Translations under genes and position numbers: made by a program
Source: Thermoprotei archaeon
Lineage (GTDB): Archaea > Thermoproteota > Thermoprotei > Gearchaeales > Gearchaeaceae
Assembly: GCA_017857595.1 (NCBI GenBank)
Contig: JAFMCU010000009.1
Span: forward strand, 1-55,505
Length of the DNA: 55,505 bases
Direction: 5' to 3'
The notes under the pieces: generated by a model
The model's input: only the letters and a program-made list of their open reading frames with translations
Database searches by the model: none
What the model was told of the DNA's origin: nothing
In this document: piece by piece, positions 1 through 7,987 of the stretch
Numbering within the stretch: the stretch's first letter is position 1
Layout of the letters: every line of letters starts with the position of its first letter

Positions 1-1178
1 CAGGTGGTAGAAGACATTGTTATAAACATGTTTATGGAATAGATAGTTTTGGTTGTATACAATCGACTTCTTATAAAGGTTGTAATATTGCTTGTGTTTT
101 TTGTTGGAGGGATGTGGAAGAAAGACCTAAAGTTTTTAAAGGATATGATGAGCCAGAATATTTAGTTGAAGAATTTATAAGAACGCAAGAAAAAATTGTA
201 GAAGAAAGTTTAGAAAGAAGCTTAGAAAATTGGGAAATATGCAAGAATGCGTTGGTTTATTTAAGTAGAGTCAAAAAGTCAACAATTCAGGAGATTTCTG
301 AAAGATTATGTATTTCAAAAACTAAAGTAAGAGAAGCTTTCATCGATTTATACAATTCTGAATTGGTAGTAAGAATAAACAATAATGAGTTTGAGATAAA
401 TCAAAAAATCATTAAAGATTGTATAAACGAAGAAGAAGCATCAAACTTATTAGCTAAATACTTTACAACAAAAGAAGAAATCATTGATGTTCATAATAAA
501 GCAAAGCGCCCTAAGCATGTTGCTATATCCTATGACGGTGAACCTACTATGTATCCTTATATTGGCAAACTTATTCAAGCATATAGAAAGAGAGGAATTT
601 CAACCTTTCTAGTCACAAATGGTACATATCCTGATAGAATTAAGCAAATGCTGGAAGAAGGTAATTTACCTACACAGCTATACGTATCTTTAGTTGCTCC
701 TGATCCGGAGACATATATTAAAGTGACTTCAAGCTTGAATCCATATTTGCCTTCAACTTCAAAACATTGGGAAAGATTAAATGAAACATTATCGTTACTT
801 TCCAAATTGCCATGTAGAACAGTAATTAGAATTACAGCAGTAAAATATTTGAACATGATAAAGCCTGAAGAGTACCGTAAAATAATATTGGATTCGAATC
901 CAGATTTTTTCGAAATTAAAGGATACTCGATTACTGGATTGGCACCTAGGATGCTAGTTAGGCTAGGAAAGGAGCTACCGATATATGATGAACATGGTGA
1001 GCTAATGAAAAAAGCTTTAGCTTATTCTCCAAATTATGAAGAAGTTTACGAATTTGCTAGACAAATCTCAGATAACTTTAGAATATTTCCGTTTATAACA
1101 GGTAATATAGACAGTTCTCAAGTTGTGATGGCTGTTAAATGGAAGGATATTAAGAACGTTCAATTTGAACTCATATAA
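1..1178 (+). CDS. taw1: tRNA 4-demethylwyosine synthase (Taw1/TYW1), 5' end outside window
   Basis: Radical SAM enzyme that condenses pyruvate carbons onto N1-methylguanosine-37 of tRNA-Phe to form the tricyclic wyosine base. The frame is open from base 3, so the gene starts upstream of the window; a GTG at 114 is not the start, because the family motif lies before it. Bases 81-104 encode CNIACVFC, the CX3CX2C radical SAM cluster motif, followed by WRD. Two further cysteines (codons at 18 and 54) sit where family members carry ligands of the second 4Fe-4S cluster. The downstream motifs DGEPTMYP and FLVTNGT are typical. About 50-80 residues more than in Pyrococcus TYW1 lie between the cluster motif and HVAISYDGEP, and this extra part reads like a winged helix (see findings). 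391 residues are visible, so the protein is longer than usual. Confidence 0.93.
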   Translation, partial: GGRRHCYKHVYGIDSFGCIQSTSYKGCNIACVFCWRDVEERPKVFKGYDEPEYLVEEFIRTQEKIVEESLERSLENWEICKNALVYLSRVKKSTIQEISERLCISKTKVREAFIDLYNSELVVRINNNEFEINQKIIKDCINEEEASNLLAKYFTTKEEIIDVHNKAKRPKHVAISYDGEPTMYPYIGKLIQAYRKRGISTFLVTNGTYPDRIKQMLEEGNLPTQLYVSLVAPDPETYIKVTSSLNPYLPSTSKHWERLNETLSLLSKLPCRTVIRITAVKYLNMIKPEEYRKIILDSNPDFFEIKGYSITGLAPRMLVRLGKELPIYDEHGELMKKALAYSPNYEEVYEFARQISDNFRIFPFITGNIDSSQVVMAVKWKDIKNVQFELI

Positions 1179-1180
1179 AT

Positions 1181-1202
1181 TTTTTGAACGAATGTTCAAA
1201 AA
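1181..1202. promoter_or_regulatory. Perfect 9-bp inverted repeat upstream of the surface-protein gene
   Basis: The arms are TTTTTGAAC (1181-1189) and GTTCAAAAA (1194-1202), separated by GAAT. The repeat sits 3 bp after the taw1 stop and ends about 35 bp before the ATG at 1238, just upstream of the AT-rich TATA-like stretch near 1210-1220. The position fits an operator for a dimeric regulator. A stem-loop at the end of the taw1 transcript is the alternative. Confidence 0.5.
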
Positions 1203-1237
1203 GGTATGATTATTTTTATATTTTACATTTTTAAATC

Positions 1238-2908
1238 ATGGAAAACAAAAAAATAACAATTAAAGTAATCTGTGGAATACTTTTAGCTATAGTAATTTCT
1301 CTAGGAATGTCCGCATATTTTCATACTGTTATGGCTCAGAATAATAGTTCTGAAAGTGTCGAAGGTTTCAAGCAATTCTCTAATGGTGTAATTACAATAT
1401 TGATTCCAGCTAATGGAGAGAAGCCTATGTTTATATGGTGGTATAACAATAAAAGTGATACAGCTTATGTATTTAAATATAGCGGTTTATCTGAAATTTG
1501 GACGGTTAATAATACTCCTTTCAATCATAAGCTTATCTTCGAGAATGAAAATGATTTCAAAGAATACGTTAAAGAAATTTTGACGAATGTAACAGGTATC
1601 TCAATTGAAGATATTTTAAATAAAGTAAAAGATAAATTACAAGATTTATTGTCTATACAATTAGTTTATTCAAATGGTTCCATAAATAAAGAAAATGTTA
1701 ATGAATTGATAAATAACTTGGAAAATATTTCTGCTACATTAAATAAGCTACCATCCGTTTTTTCAGATAATATTACAACAATAATAAATCAATTAATCGA
1801 ACAAATTAAAACTCTCGGAAATGTAACCGAGATAAGCAAAATTATGAGAATTTTAAATCAAATAAACACAGGTTTAAGAAGCATGATCACAACAATATCA
1901 GATGTTTTAACAAGGATTGATAGCGCATTAAATTATTTATCTGCTATATTGAATCACCCATTCTATTTTCCATTCGATGCAGCGAACTGGTCATTAATAG
2001 GTCCTAAAAATATAACTGATAATTCAGGTAAAACAATTGGCATTCAATTCATATTTAATTTAACAAACGTTTATGATAAAAGATTTAGTTTTGCTGCTGG
2101 TAATATAATGATTTCAAATGAACTTTTCTTTTTGACAGTTTCATATAAAAGCGGGAATCAAACATTTAACGTTACAAAAGCGGAACTCAAAAGCGATATC
2201 ATAATAAAGAAATGGAATTGGAATATAGTATCTCTTTTGGGCAATGTGAAAAACAACACACCTATAATAAGCTATTTTCTGAATGAATTAAAGAATGTTA
2301 GGCCGGCTTTAGTACTAATATCTCACTTTACAAACCCTGTAGTAAATTCAAACAAAACACAAGAATTTAATGAATTAGAAATGCCAGGAGGTGAGGATGA
2401 GGTTGAAAATGAAAATGCAACAGTGATTTCAAATCAAACATCGAAATTCAATCTTGGTAACATGATGCTTAATGATGAAGAAGTAGCAAATCAGAATGTT
2501 TACAATGAAGATTTGCCAGTTATATTAATTAAAGCGAGCAATTCAACAATTGCTGGTTTCTTTAGATTCGTTCCTTTTGCTAAGGTAACCTATCCAAATG
2601 GAACTAAATCGACCGTAAATGTTAGTGGATATTTCATTCTTGAAGGCAGACATGTATCAATTTTCCTAGTATATCCTTACTTTGATAATGGTACATTAAT
2701 TCATGATCCTATGATAGGTGTCGCTGGTGCCTCTATTTCAACTCAACCTAACTACGTAGTAAGCATATCAACAAACGGTGAAGTTACTACTCAACAAACA
2801 ACAATGCAAGTAGCACAAATAAATTGGCTTTATTACGTTGTTGCAGGAATAATCGCGGTTGCTGTAATAGCTCTATTTCTTGTAACTCTACGAAGGATTA
2901 AAAAATAA
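1238..2908 (+). CDS. Membrane-anchored extracellular coiled-coil protein, unknown function
   Basis: I do not recognise a named family. Residues about 8-34 form a hydrophobic signal segment ending near VMAQ. Residues about 527-552 form a C-terminal membrane helix followed by the basic tail RRIKK, so the bulk faces outward and is anchored at the C terminus. Residues about 105-240 are rich in helical heptad-like stretches of Ile/Leu with Asn and Glu, consistent with a coiled coil. There are many N-x-S/T sequons, as expected for a glycosylated archaeal surface protein. The gene has its own TATA-like box near 1212 and looks leaderless. It ends only 2 bp from the convergent MBL gene, with a T7 run at 2914-2920 that could terminate it. 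It could be an S-layer-associated stalk or a binding protein. Confidence 0.75.
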   Translation: MENKKITIKVICGILLAIVISLGMSAYFHTVMAQNNSSESVEGFKQFSNGVITILIPANGEKPMFIWWYNNKSDTAYVFKYSGLSEIWTVNNTPFNHKLIFENENDFKEYVKEILTNVTGISIEDILNKVKDKLQDLLSIQLVYSNGSINKENVNELINNLENISATLNKLPSVFSDNITTIINQLIEQIKTLGNVTEISKIMRILNQINTGLRSMITTISDVLTRIDSALNYLSAILNHPFYFPFDAANWSLIGPKNITDNSGKTIGIQFIFNLTNVYDKRFSFAAGNIMISNELFFLTVSYKSGNQTFNVTKAELKSDIIIKKWNWNIVSLLGNVKNNTPIISYFLNELKNVRPALVLISHFTNPVVNSNKTQEFNELEMPGGEDEVENENATVISNQTSKFNLGNMMLNDEEVANQNVYNEDLPVILIKASNSTIAGFFRFVPFAKVTYPNGTKSTVNVSGYFILEGRHVSIFLVYPYFDNGTLIHDPMIGVAGASISTQPNYVVSISTNGEVTTQQTTMQVAQINWLYYVVAGIIAVAVIALFLVTLRRIKK

Positions 2909-2910
2909 AT

Positions 2911-3816
2911 CTATTTTTTTGTTAGATAATTTAAAATTCCCATTAATGATATTCTCAATGATTGAACAGCATAAGGATGCAGTTGTGATGGACTTATATT
3001 AGCTTCTTCAGAAACTTTTTTTATCAATTCATTAAGCATATCATCAAAGTTTAAATTCTTATTTCTTAAATTTTTTATGATTTCTATATATTCTTTAATT
3101 TTCTTTTTTGTTTCCTCAAATACAAATAGACTATCATTTCTAATTCCGAAATGAGGAATAAGCAACGTCTTTAATTCATAAGAGGAAAGTTTATTTAATG
3201 TATCAATGGCTTGCTCTGCATTAAAACTAGGAGGCGGTGTCGTTGGTATCATTACGTTCAAAAAAGGATATATAATGCCTACTGAATCAGCAGTGATTAA
3301 ATATTTCATTTCTTCTATATAAACAGTAATTTGATGTGGTGCATGACCTGGAGCGTAAATACATTTAATTGTTAAATTTCCTAATTTCAATTCTAACTCA
3401 TCTTTTACTACAATTATTTTATCGCTTTGTACAGGAATTGGCAATCCTATGTAATTGTTTAGGATATATTCTCCATAAACTTCCTTGGAACTTTCAATTA
3501 ATCTTTTTGGGTCTATTAAATGCTTTGAAGCTCTTTCATGAGCTACTACAATCGCGTTTTTCATATTTTGCATTAAATGACCTGTAGCACCTGAATGATC
3601 GAGATGAACGTGAGTAGGAATTATATATTTTATATCGTTAATATCAATACCAGCCTTATTTAGAGCGTTTATCACGTTTCGATATGTTGAAGCATAGCCT
3701 ACATCTATAAGAGCGTATTTATCACCTTTAATTAAGTATGAAGCAACACAGTTCTCATATCCAAAAGCTAGTGTATCTATTATATATATACTTTCACTTA
3801 CTCTAATGATGCTCAT
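2911..3816 (-). CDS. Metallo-beta-lactamase-fold hydrolase
   Basis: A 301-residue cytoplasmic MBL-superfamily hydrolase. The metal-binding motif THVHLDHSG (His69, His71, Asp73, His74) is intact. APGHAPHQ near residue 155, TADSVG near 175 and a C-terminal PHFG supply the other expected ligands. About 90 residues after the core are helical, as in the glyoxalase II-like and lactamase-B-like subfamilies. The substrate cannot be told from sequence. It is the last gene of a leftward run (FAH hydrolase, methyltransferase, CruF-like protein, this gene) with gaps of 20-35 bp, so it is probably cotranscribed with them. Confidence 0.88.
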   Translation of the reverse strand: MSIIRVSESIYIIDTLAFGYENCVASYLIKGDKYALIDVGYASTYRNVINALNKAGIDINDIKYIIPTHVHLDHSGATGHLMQNMKNAIVVAHERASKHLIDPKRLIESSKEVYGEYILNNYIGLPIPVQSDKIIVVKDELELKLGNLTIKCIYAPGHAPHQITVYIEEMKYLITADSVGIIYPFLNVMIPTTPPPSFNAEQAIDTLNKLSSYELKTLLIPHFGIRNDSLFVFEETKKKIKEYIEIIKNLRNKNLNFDDMLNELIKKVSEEANISPSQLHPYAVQSLRISLMGILNYLTKK

Positions 3817-3844
3817 AAAATTATTTCGATCAAAAAGTAATAAA

Positions 3845-4645
3845 TTATTGATACTTAAATTTCGATAAAAAATAAGAGTAAATTATAAAAAATGAACTTA
3901 CTAATACGCCTATAGTCATACTCCCAAAATTATTCAATTTTATATTAGCCAATATTCCGTCGATAATCAAAACAATGTATATTATATAGGCATACTTTGA
4001 ATATCTAAACTCAAAATTTTTTTCGGCTTTTTTCAAAAATAAGCTAAATATAGATAATATTGTTAATGCTACAATATACCATCCTACAAAGTTTGTTATG
4101 GGAATGCCACTTAGCATAGGAATATTATTGCTCAACCATTTCCAATAACCGTAACTTACAAACATTGGATCGATGAATAAATCCCAACCTACAACACCTA
4201 AAGAAGCTAAGAATACAAAAGCTAGTTTGTTGTAATAAGCAATTTTTATTGTTATACTAAAAGATAAATATATAATTACGAACCAAACAAATGGTACAGA
4301 AAATGGCACATTTAATATCTTAGGGCCTAACAAATCAGAATATACATACTTGCCAAACGGTATTCCTGTATTAGTACCAATTATTTCGAACAATAATCCT
4401 AATGCATAAGAGATTAAAAGGAAGATAAGGGCATATTTAATTTTTAATTCTGCAATAGCTTGAAATAAAGCAAATAAAATAAGTTGTAAAGATAAAAAGG
4501 AATAAATATCGTAGCTTATTCCAAATTTTAAATAAAGACCAGCTAATAAATATGAAAAAGAAGCAATAATTGTTATAATTAATACAATTATGATCCTTTC
4601 TACTAAACTTTTTGATTTGATTTTAACAGCTTTATTTTCTTGCAT
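3845..4645 (-). CDS. CruF/DUF422-family carotenoid biosynthesis membrane protein
   Basis: A 266-residue integral membrane protein with about seven hydrophobic helices. The segment EIIGTNTGIPFGKYVYSD and the later LFIDPMFVSYGYWKW are hallmarks of the CruF/DUF422 family. That family includes carotenoid 1',2'-hydratases and the bisanhydrobacterioruberin hydratase of haloarchaea. In a crenarchaeote the substrate would be a C40 or C50 carotenoid, but no other carotenoid genes are visible in this window. It lies in a leftward cluster between a methyltransferase and an MBL hydrolase. Family assignment is confident; the reaction is inferred. Confidence 0.82.
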   Translation of the reverse strand: MQENKAVKIKSKSLVERIIIVLIITIIASFSYLLAGLYLKFGISYDIYSFLSLQLILFALFQAIAELKIKYALIFLLISYALGLLFEIIGTNTGIPFGKYVYSDLLGPKILNVPFSVPFVWFVIIYLSFSITIKIAYYNKLAFVFLASLGVVGWDLFIDPMFVSYGYWKWLSNNIPMLSGIPITNFVGWYIVALTILSIFSLFLKKAEKNFEFRYSKYAYIIYIVLIIDGILANIKLNNFGSMTIGVLVSSFFIIYSYFLSKFKYQ

Positions 4646-4678
4646 TTCATTATTTTTCAGTAATAAGTGTAAATATTT

Positions 4679-5317
4679 TTACTGTTTATTTTGAATATGA
4701 GTGTTTTTTAGAGATTTTGGTTTAGCTTTTATGCATACAAAAGATCCTTTGAAACCTTCAATCGGTTCCTCAAATTTTTCTTCCTCTCCGGGCTTATACG
4801 TAAGAGTTGAATATACATTAATTATATCAAAATATTCTTTAATTATTTTGATCAATTCAATTTTAGTTAAAAATCTTGCTCTAGAATAGTACTTATGTCC
4901 TCTCTTTCCTAGTTCGAAATAATGTTCACCCCAAGTAGAATCTTTCGGTATGATGCAAATGCATAATTCTTTTAAAATTACTCTGTAAATTTCTTTTATC
5001 ATCTTTTTAACATCGTTTACAAAGCATGCAGTTACAGACACGAATGCACATGGAATTGATTTATCTCTAAAAGGTAAACTCTGAGCATCTCCTACTACTT
5101 TATCTTCTTCTTTATTAGCAAATTTTAACATTTCTTTAGATATATCTAAAGAAATTATTCGACCTTTTATTACATCATGAAAGATTGAAGGACCTGAACC
5201 TATGTCTAAGCAATCTTTCAACTCTAGCTTTTTAACAAGTTCTCTTTCGCTCTTATAAATTTCAATATGCTTATCATACCAGCTCTTATATTCAAATGGA
5301 TCCTTAAAAATTTCCAT
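4679..5317 (-). CDS. SAM-dependent methyltransferase (class I)
   Basis: 212 residues. The glycine-rich SAM-binding motif LDIGSGPSIF (about residues 36-45), an acidic strand end (ISLDIS) and VVGDAQSLPF (motif II/III region) define a class I Rossmann methyltransferase of the UbiE/Methyltransf_11 type. The substrate is not evident. It is placed 21 bp downstream of the FAH-family gene and 33 bp upstream of the CruF-like gene on the same strand, so it may act on a small molecule or lipid in the same pathway, but this is only context. Confidence 0.85.
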   Translation of the reverse strand: MEIFKDPFEYKSWYDKHIEIYKSERELVKKLELKDCLDIGSGPSIFHDVIKGRIISLDISKEMLKFANKEEDKVVGDAQSLPFRDKSIPCAFVSVTACFVNDVKKMIKEIYRVILKELCICIIPKDSTWGEHYFELGKRGHKYYSRARFLTKIELIKIIKEYFDIINVYSTLTYKPGEEEKFEEPIEGFKGSFVCIKAKPKSLKNTHIQNKQ

Positions 5318-5337
5318 CTTTAGTAAAATTATTCAAT

Positions 5338-6141
5338 TCATTCAACCTCATTTAGAAGCGTCCCAATTTTTTCAATTGTAACTTCCAACTTATCTCCTTT
5401 TTTCAAATAAACAGGTGGTTCTCGAAAGTGACCAACACCAGAAGGAGTTCCTGTAAAAATTATATCGCCAGGATACAATGTGAAATATTTTGAAACATAG
5501 GAAATTATTTCTTTAACGTTAAATATCATGTTTGATGTGTTTTCTTTTTGCATAACATTTCCATTAAGGTTAAGAATCAAATTCAAATTTGGTTCATCAC
5601 CTATCTCGTCCACGGTAACAAACCAAGGACCAACAGGAGAAAAAGTATCTAAGCTCTTAGACAACGATATCATACCTGTTTCCTGTTGTATATCCCTTGC
5701 AGTTATATCATTTCCTATTGAATAACCTAAAATGCAATTTTTGGCTTCAGAAGAACTTACTTCTTTAATTTTTTTAGAAATTATAATAACAAGCTCTCCT
5801 TCATAATCCGGTTTCTTAATGAAAGCAGGTATCTTTATCTTTTCTAAATGGCCTATCAAAGAGCTTGTAGCTTTGAAGAAAATATCCGGCTCTCGATGCT
5901 GCTTAGGTCTCATTTTTTGTGCCTCCATTGCATGTGATTCGTAATTTCTAGCAAGGCCTATGATTTTTGTTGGTTTACAAGGGGGTAAAAATTTAACAAT
6001 TTCATTTGAATCAATAATTTCTTTCTCTTGTATTTTTCCTCTTAATATTGAATTAAAACCTCCTACTAATTCTATAAATTCGTTGTTTTCAAATTTTGCA
6101 AATACTATTTTGTTTCTATACTTTATCCTTGCAATTTTCAT
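5338..6141 (-). CDS. Fumarylacetoacetate hydrolase family protein
   Basis: 267 residues from the ATG at 6141. An in-frame extension to 6210 exists, but it adds 23 residues rich in Ile/Phe that the family lacks and would run into the divergent promoter. Motifs include IGLARNYESHA, PDIFFKATSSLIG, DYEGELVII with the metal-binding acidic residues, GYSIGNDITARD and TGTPSGVG. Family members hydrolyse or decarboxylate 2-oxo acids such as acylpyruvates, or 2-hydroxyhepta-2,4-diene-1,7-dioate in aromatic catabolism. It starts the leftward cluster that contains the methyltransferase, CruF-like and MBL genes. Confidence 0.92.
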   Translation of the reverse strand: MKIARIKYRNKIVFAKFENNEFIELVGGFNSILRGKIQEKEIIDSNEIVKFLPPCKPTKIIGLARNYESHAMEAQKMRPKQHREPDIFFKATSSLIGHLEKIKIPAFIKKPDYEGELVIIISKKIKEVSSSEAKNCILGYSIGNDITARDIQQETGMISLSKSLDTFSPVGPWFVTVDEIGDEPNLNLILNLNGNVMQKENTSNMIFNVKEIISYVSKYFTLYPGDIIFTGTPSGVGHFREPPVYLKKGDKLEVTIEKIGTLLNEVE

Positions 6142-6212
6142 AATAATTATAATATCATTCGTAAAAATTAAAACAAACATTTTTAAGTTGTTTAAAATAA
6201 AAAATTGCAATT
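6142..6212. promoter_or_regulatory. Divergent promoter region, FAH gene / DHA2 transporter
   Basis: A 71-bp AT-rich spacer between two divergent ATGs. On the plus strand, TTTTTAAG at 6180-6187 lies 26-33 bp before the ATG at 6213, as expected for a leaderless archaeal gene. On the minus strand the AT-rich stretch near 6165-6175 could serve the FAH operon. No clear operator palindrome was seen. Confidence 0.5.
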
Positions 6213-7934
6213 ATGGTTGAATATAAGTGGATTGCTCTATCTAATACTACACTTGGGACATTAATGGCATCAACTAATTTAACCATAATTATGATATCAT
6301 TGCCTGCTATATTCAATGGAATAGGAATCAATCCCTTAAATTCTTTTGAATATTTGCTTTGGGTTCTTTTCGGTTACAATATAGTTACATCCGTACTTTT
6401 AGTAACTTTTGGTAGAATTTCAGATATTTACGGCAGGGTAAGGCTTTACAACTTAGGATTCGCTATTTTTACAGCAGGATCAATATTGTTATCGTTAACT
6501 CCAAATCAAGGTGATCTAGGAGCTATGGAAATTATAATTTTTAGAATTATACAAGGAATTGGTGCTGCTTTTCTTTTCTCAAATAGTATTGCAATATTAA
6601 CAGACGCATTTCCGTATAATGAAAGGGGAAAAGCTTTAGGGATCAATCAAATTTCCTTTTTAGCTGGTTCTCTAATAGGTCTTATTATAGGAGGTGTTCT
6701 AGCAGTAATTAATTGGAGATATATATTTCTCGTTAGTGTACCATTTGGTATAGCTGGTACTATTTGGTCTTACTTAAAGCTTAAAGAAACAGGAACATTA
6801 AATCGAAATCAAAAGATCGACTGGATAGGCAATACAGTTTTTGGTGTGGGATTAACAGCAATATTGATAGGAATTACCTATGGACTCATGCCTTATGGTA
6901 ATGATGTGATGGGATGGACAAATCCATGGGTAATAGCTAGCTTAGTTATTGGAATAGGATTATTAGTATTATTTCCTTTTATTGAGATGCATGTTCAAGA
7001 TCCAATGTTCAGAATGGAACTATTTAAAATAAGAATGTTTGCTGCAGGAAATTTTGCCAATATCTTAAATTCTATAGGAAGAGGTGGTGTAATGATAATG
7101 CTTATAATTTTACTCCAAGGAATTTGGCTTCCATTGCACGGTTACAGTTTCGAATCTGCACCTTTCTGGGCCGGGGTTTATACAATACCTATGATGCTCG
7201 GATTTGTTTTATTCGGTCCAATTAGCGGTTATCTCTCTGATAAATACGGCGCCAGATTCTTTGCTACATTAGGCATGATAATAACTGCAGCTACATTTTT
7301 TGTACTTTCAACATTTAGCTATAATTTTGATTATGCTCCATTTGCTATCGTAATCTTTTTAATGGGTGTAGGTGGAGGAATGTTTGCTGCACCTAACACA
7401 GCATCTATTATGAATTCTGTCCCGCCAGAGCATAGAGGGGCTGCATCAGGTATGAGAGCAACTTTACAAAATGTTGGTCAAACTATAAGTAATGCATTAT
7501 TTTTCACCATTCTAATTTTATCTTTATCTTCTAGCTTACCTTCAGCAATAAGCAGCGCATTAAATTCCACTGGAGCGCCTCAACTGATACCATTCGTTGA
7601 AAACATTTCACCAACAGGTGCCTTATTTTCAGTATTTCTTGGTTATAACCCAATTAGCTCAATTTTGAATCAAATATCAAATTCACCGCAAGGTTCAACC
7701 ATTTTAGCAAGCTTGAATAGTGACACGATCCACGATCTTTTAGCACCAACATTTTTCGCCAATGCTGTTGCACCAGCTATCATGTCTTCTATGGATATAT
7801 CTTTCTATATTGGAGGGATTCTATCATTAGGTGCTGCTATAGCTTCCATGCTAAGAGGAGGTAAATATATTTATGAAGAAGTAAAAAGCAAGAAGTCAGA
7901 AAAGGAAATATTAAAAATGAATTTCAAAAAATAG
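6213..7934 (+). CDS. MFS transporter, DHA2 (14-TM) drug-exporter type
   Basis: 573 residues with about 14 hydrophobic helices, the size and layout of the DHA2 proton-coupled exporter family. The loop 2-3 motif appears as [16 protein letters not shown], and motif C-like glycine-rich stretches occur in TM5 ([13 protein letters not shown]). A repeat of the gating loop is present in the C half ([16 protein letters not shown]). Family members expel lipophilic compounds or drugs. The start is the ATG at 6213, right after a TATA-spaced promoter shared with the divergent FAH operon. Confidence 0.88.
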   Translation: MVEYKWIALSNTTLGTLMASTNLTIIMISLPAIFNGIGINPLNSFEYLLWVLFGYNIVTSVLLVTFGRISDIYGRVRLYNLGFAIFTAGSILLSLTPNQGDLGAMEIIIFRIIQGIGAAFLFSNSIAILTDAFPYNERGKALGINQISFLAGSLIGLIIGGVLAVINWRYIFLVSVPFGIAGTIWSYLKLKETGTLNRNQKIDWIGNTVFGVGLTAILIGITYGLMPYGNDVMGWTNPWVIASLVIGIGLLVLFPFIEMHVQDPMFRMELFKIRMFAAGNFANILNSIGRGGVMIMLIILLQGIWLPLHGYSFESAPFWAGVYTIPMMLGFVLFGPISGYLSDKYGARFFATLGMIITAATFFVLSTFSYNFDYAPFAIVIFLMGVGGGMFAAPNTASIMNSVPPEHRGAASGMRATLQNVGQTISNALFFTILILSLSSSLPSAISSALNSTGAPQLIPFVENISPTGALFSVFLGYNPISSILNQISNSPQGSTILASLNSDTIHDLLAPTFFANAVAPAIMSSMDISFYIGGILSLGAAIASMLRGGKYIYEEVKSKKSEKEILKMNFKK

Positions 7935-7987
7935 TTTGTTTTATTTTTAGTCAAAAGATTATAACAATCTTATATTATTAAAAAATA

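Noticed and set aside
6142-6210. N-terminal extension of the FAH protein to 6210
   Set aside because: The added residues are hydrophobic and unlike the family, and lie in the divergent promoter.
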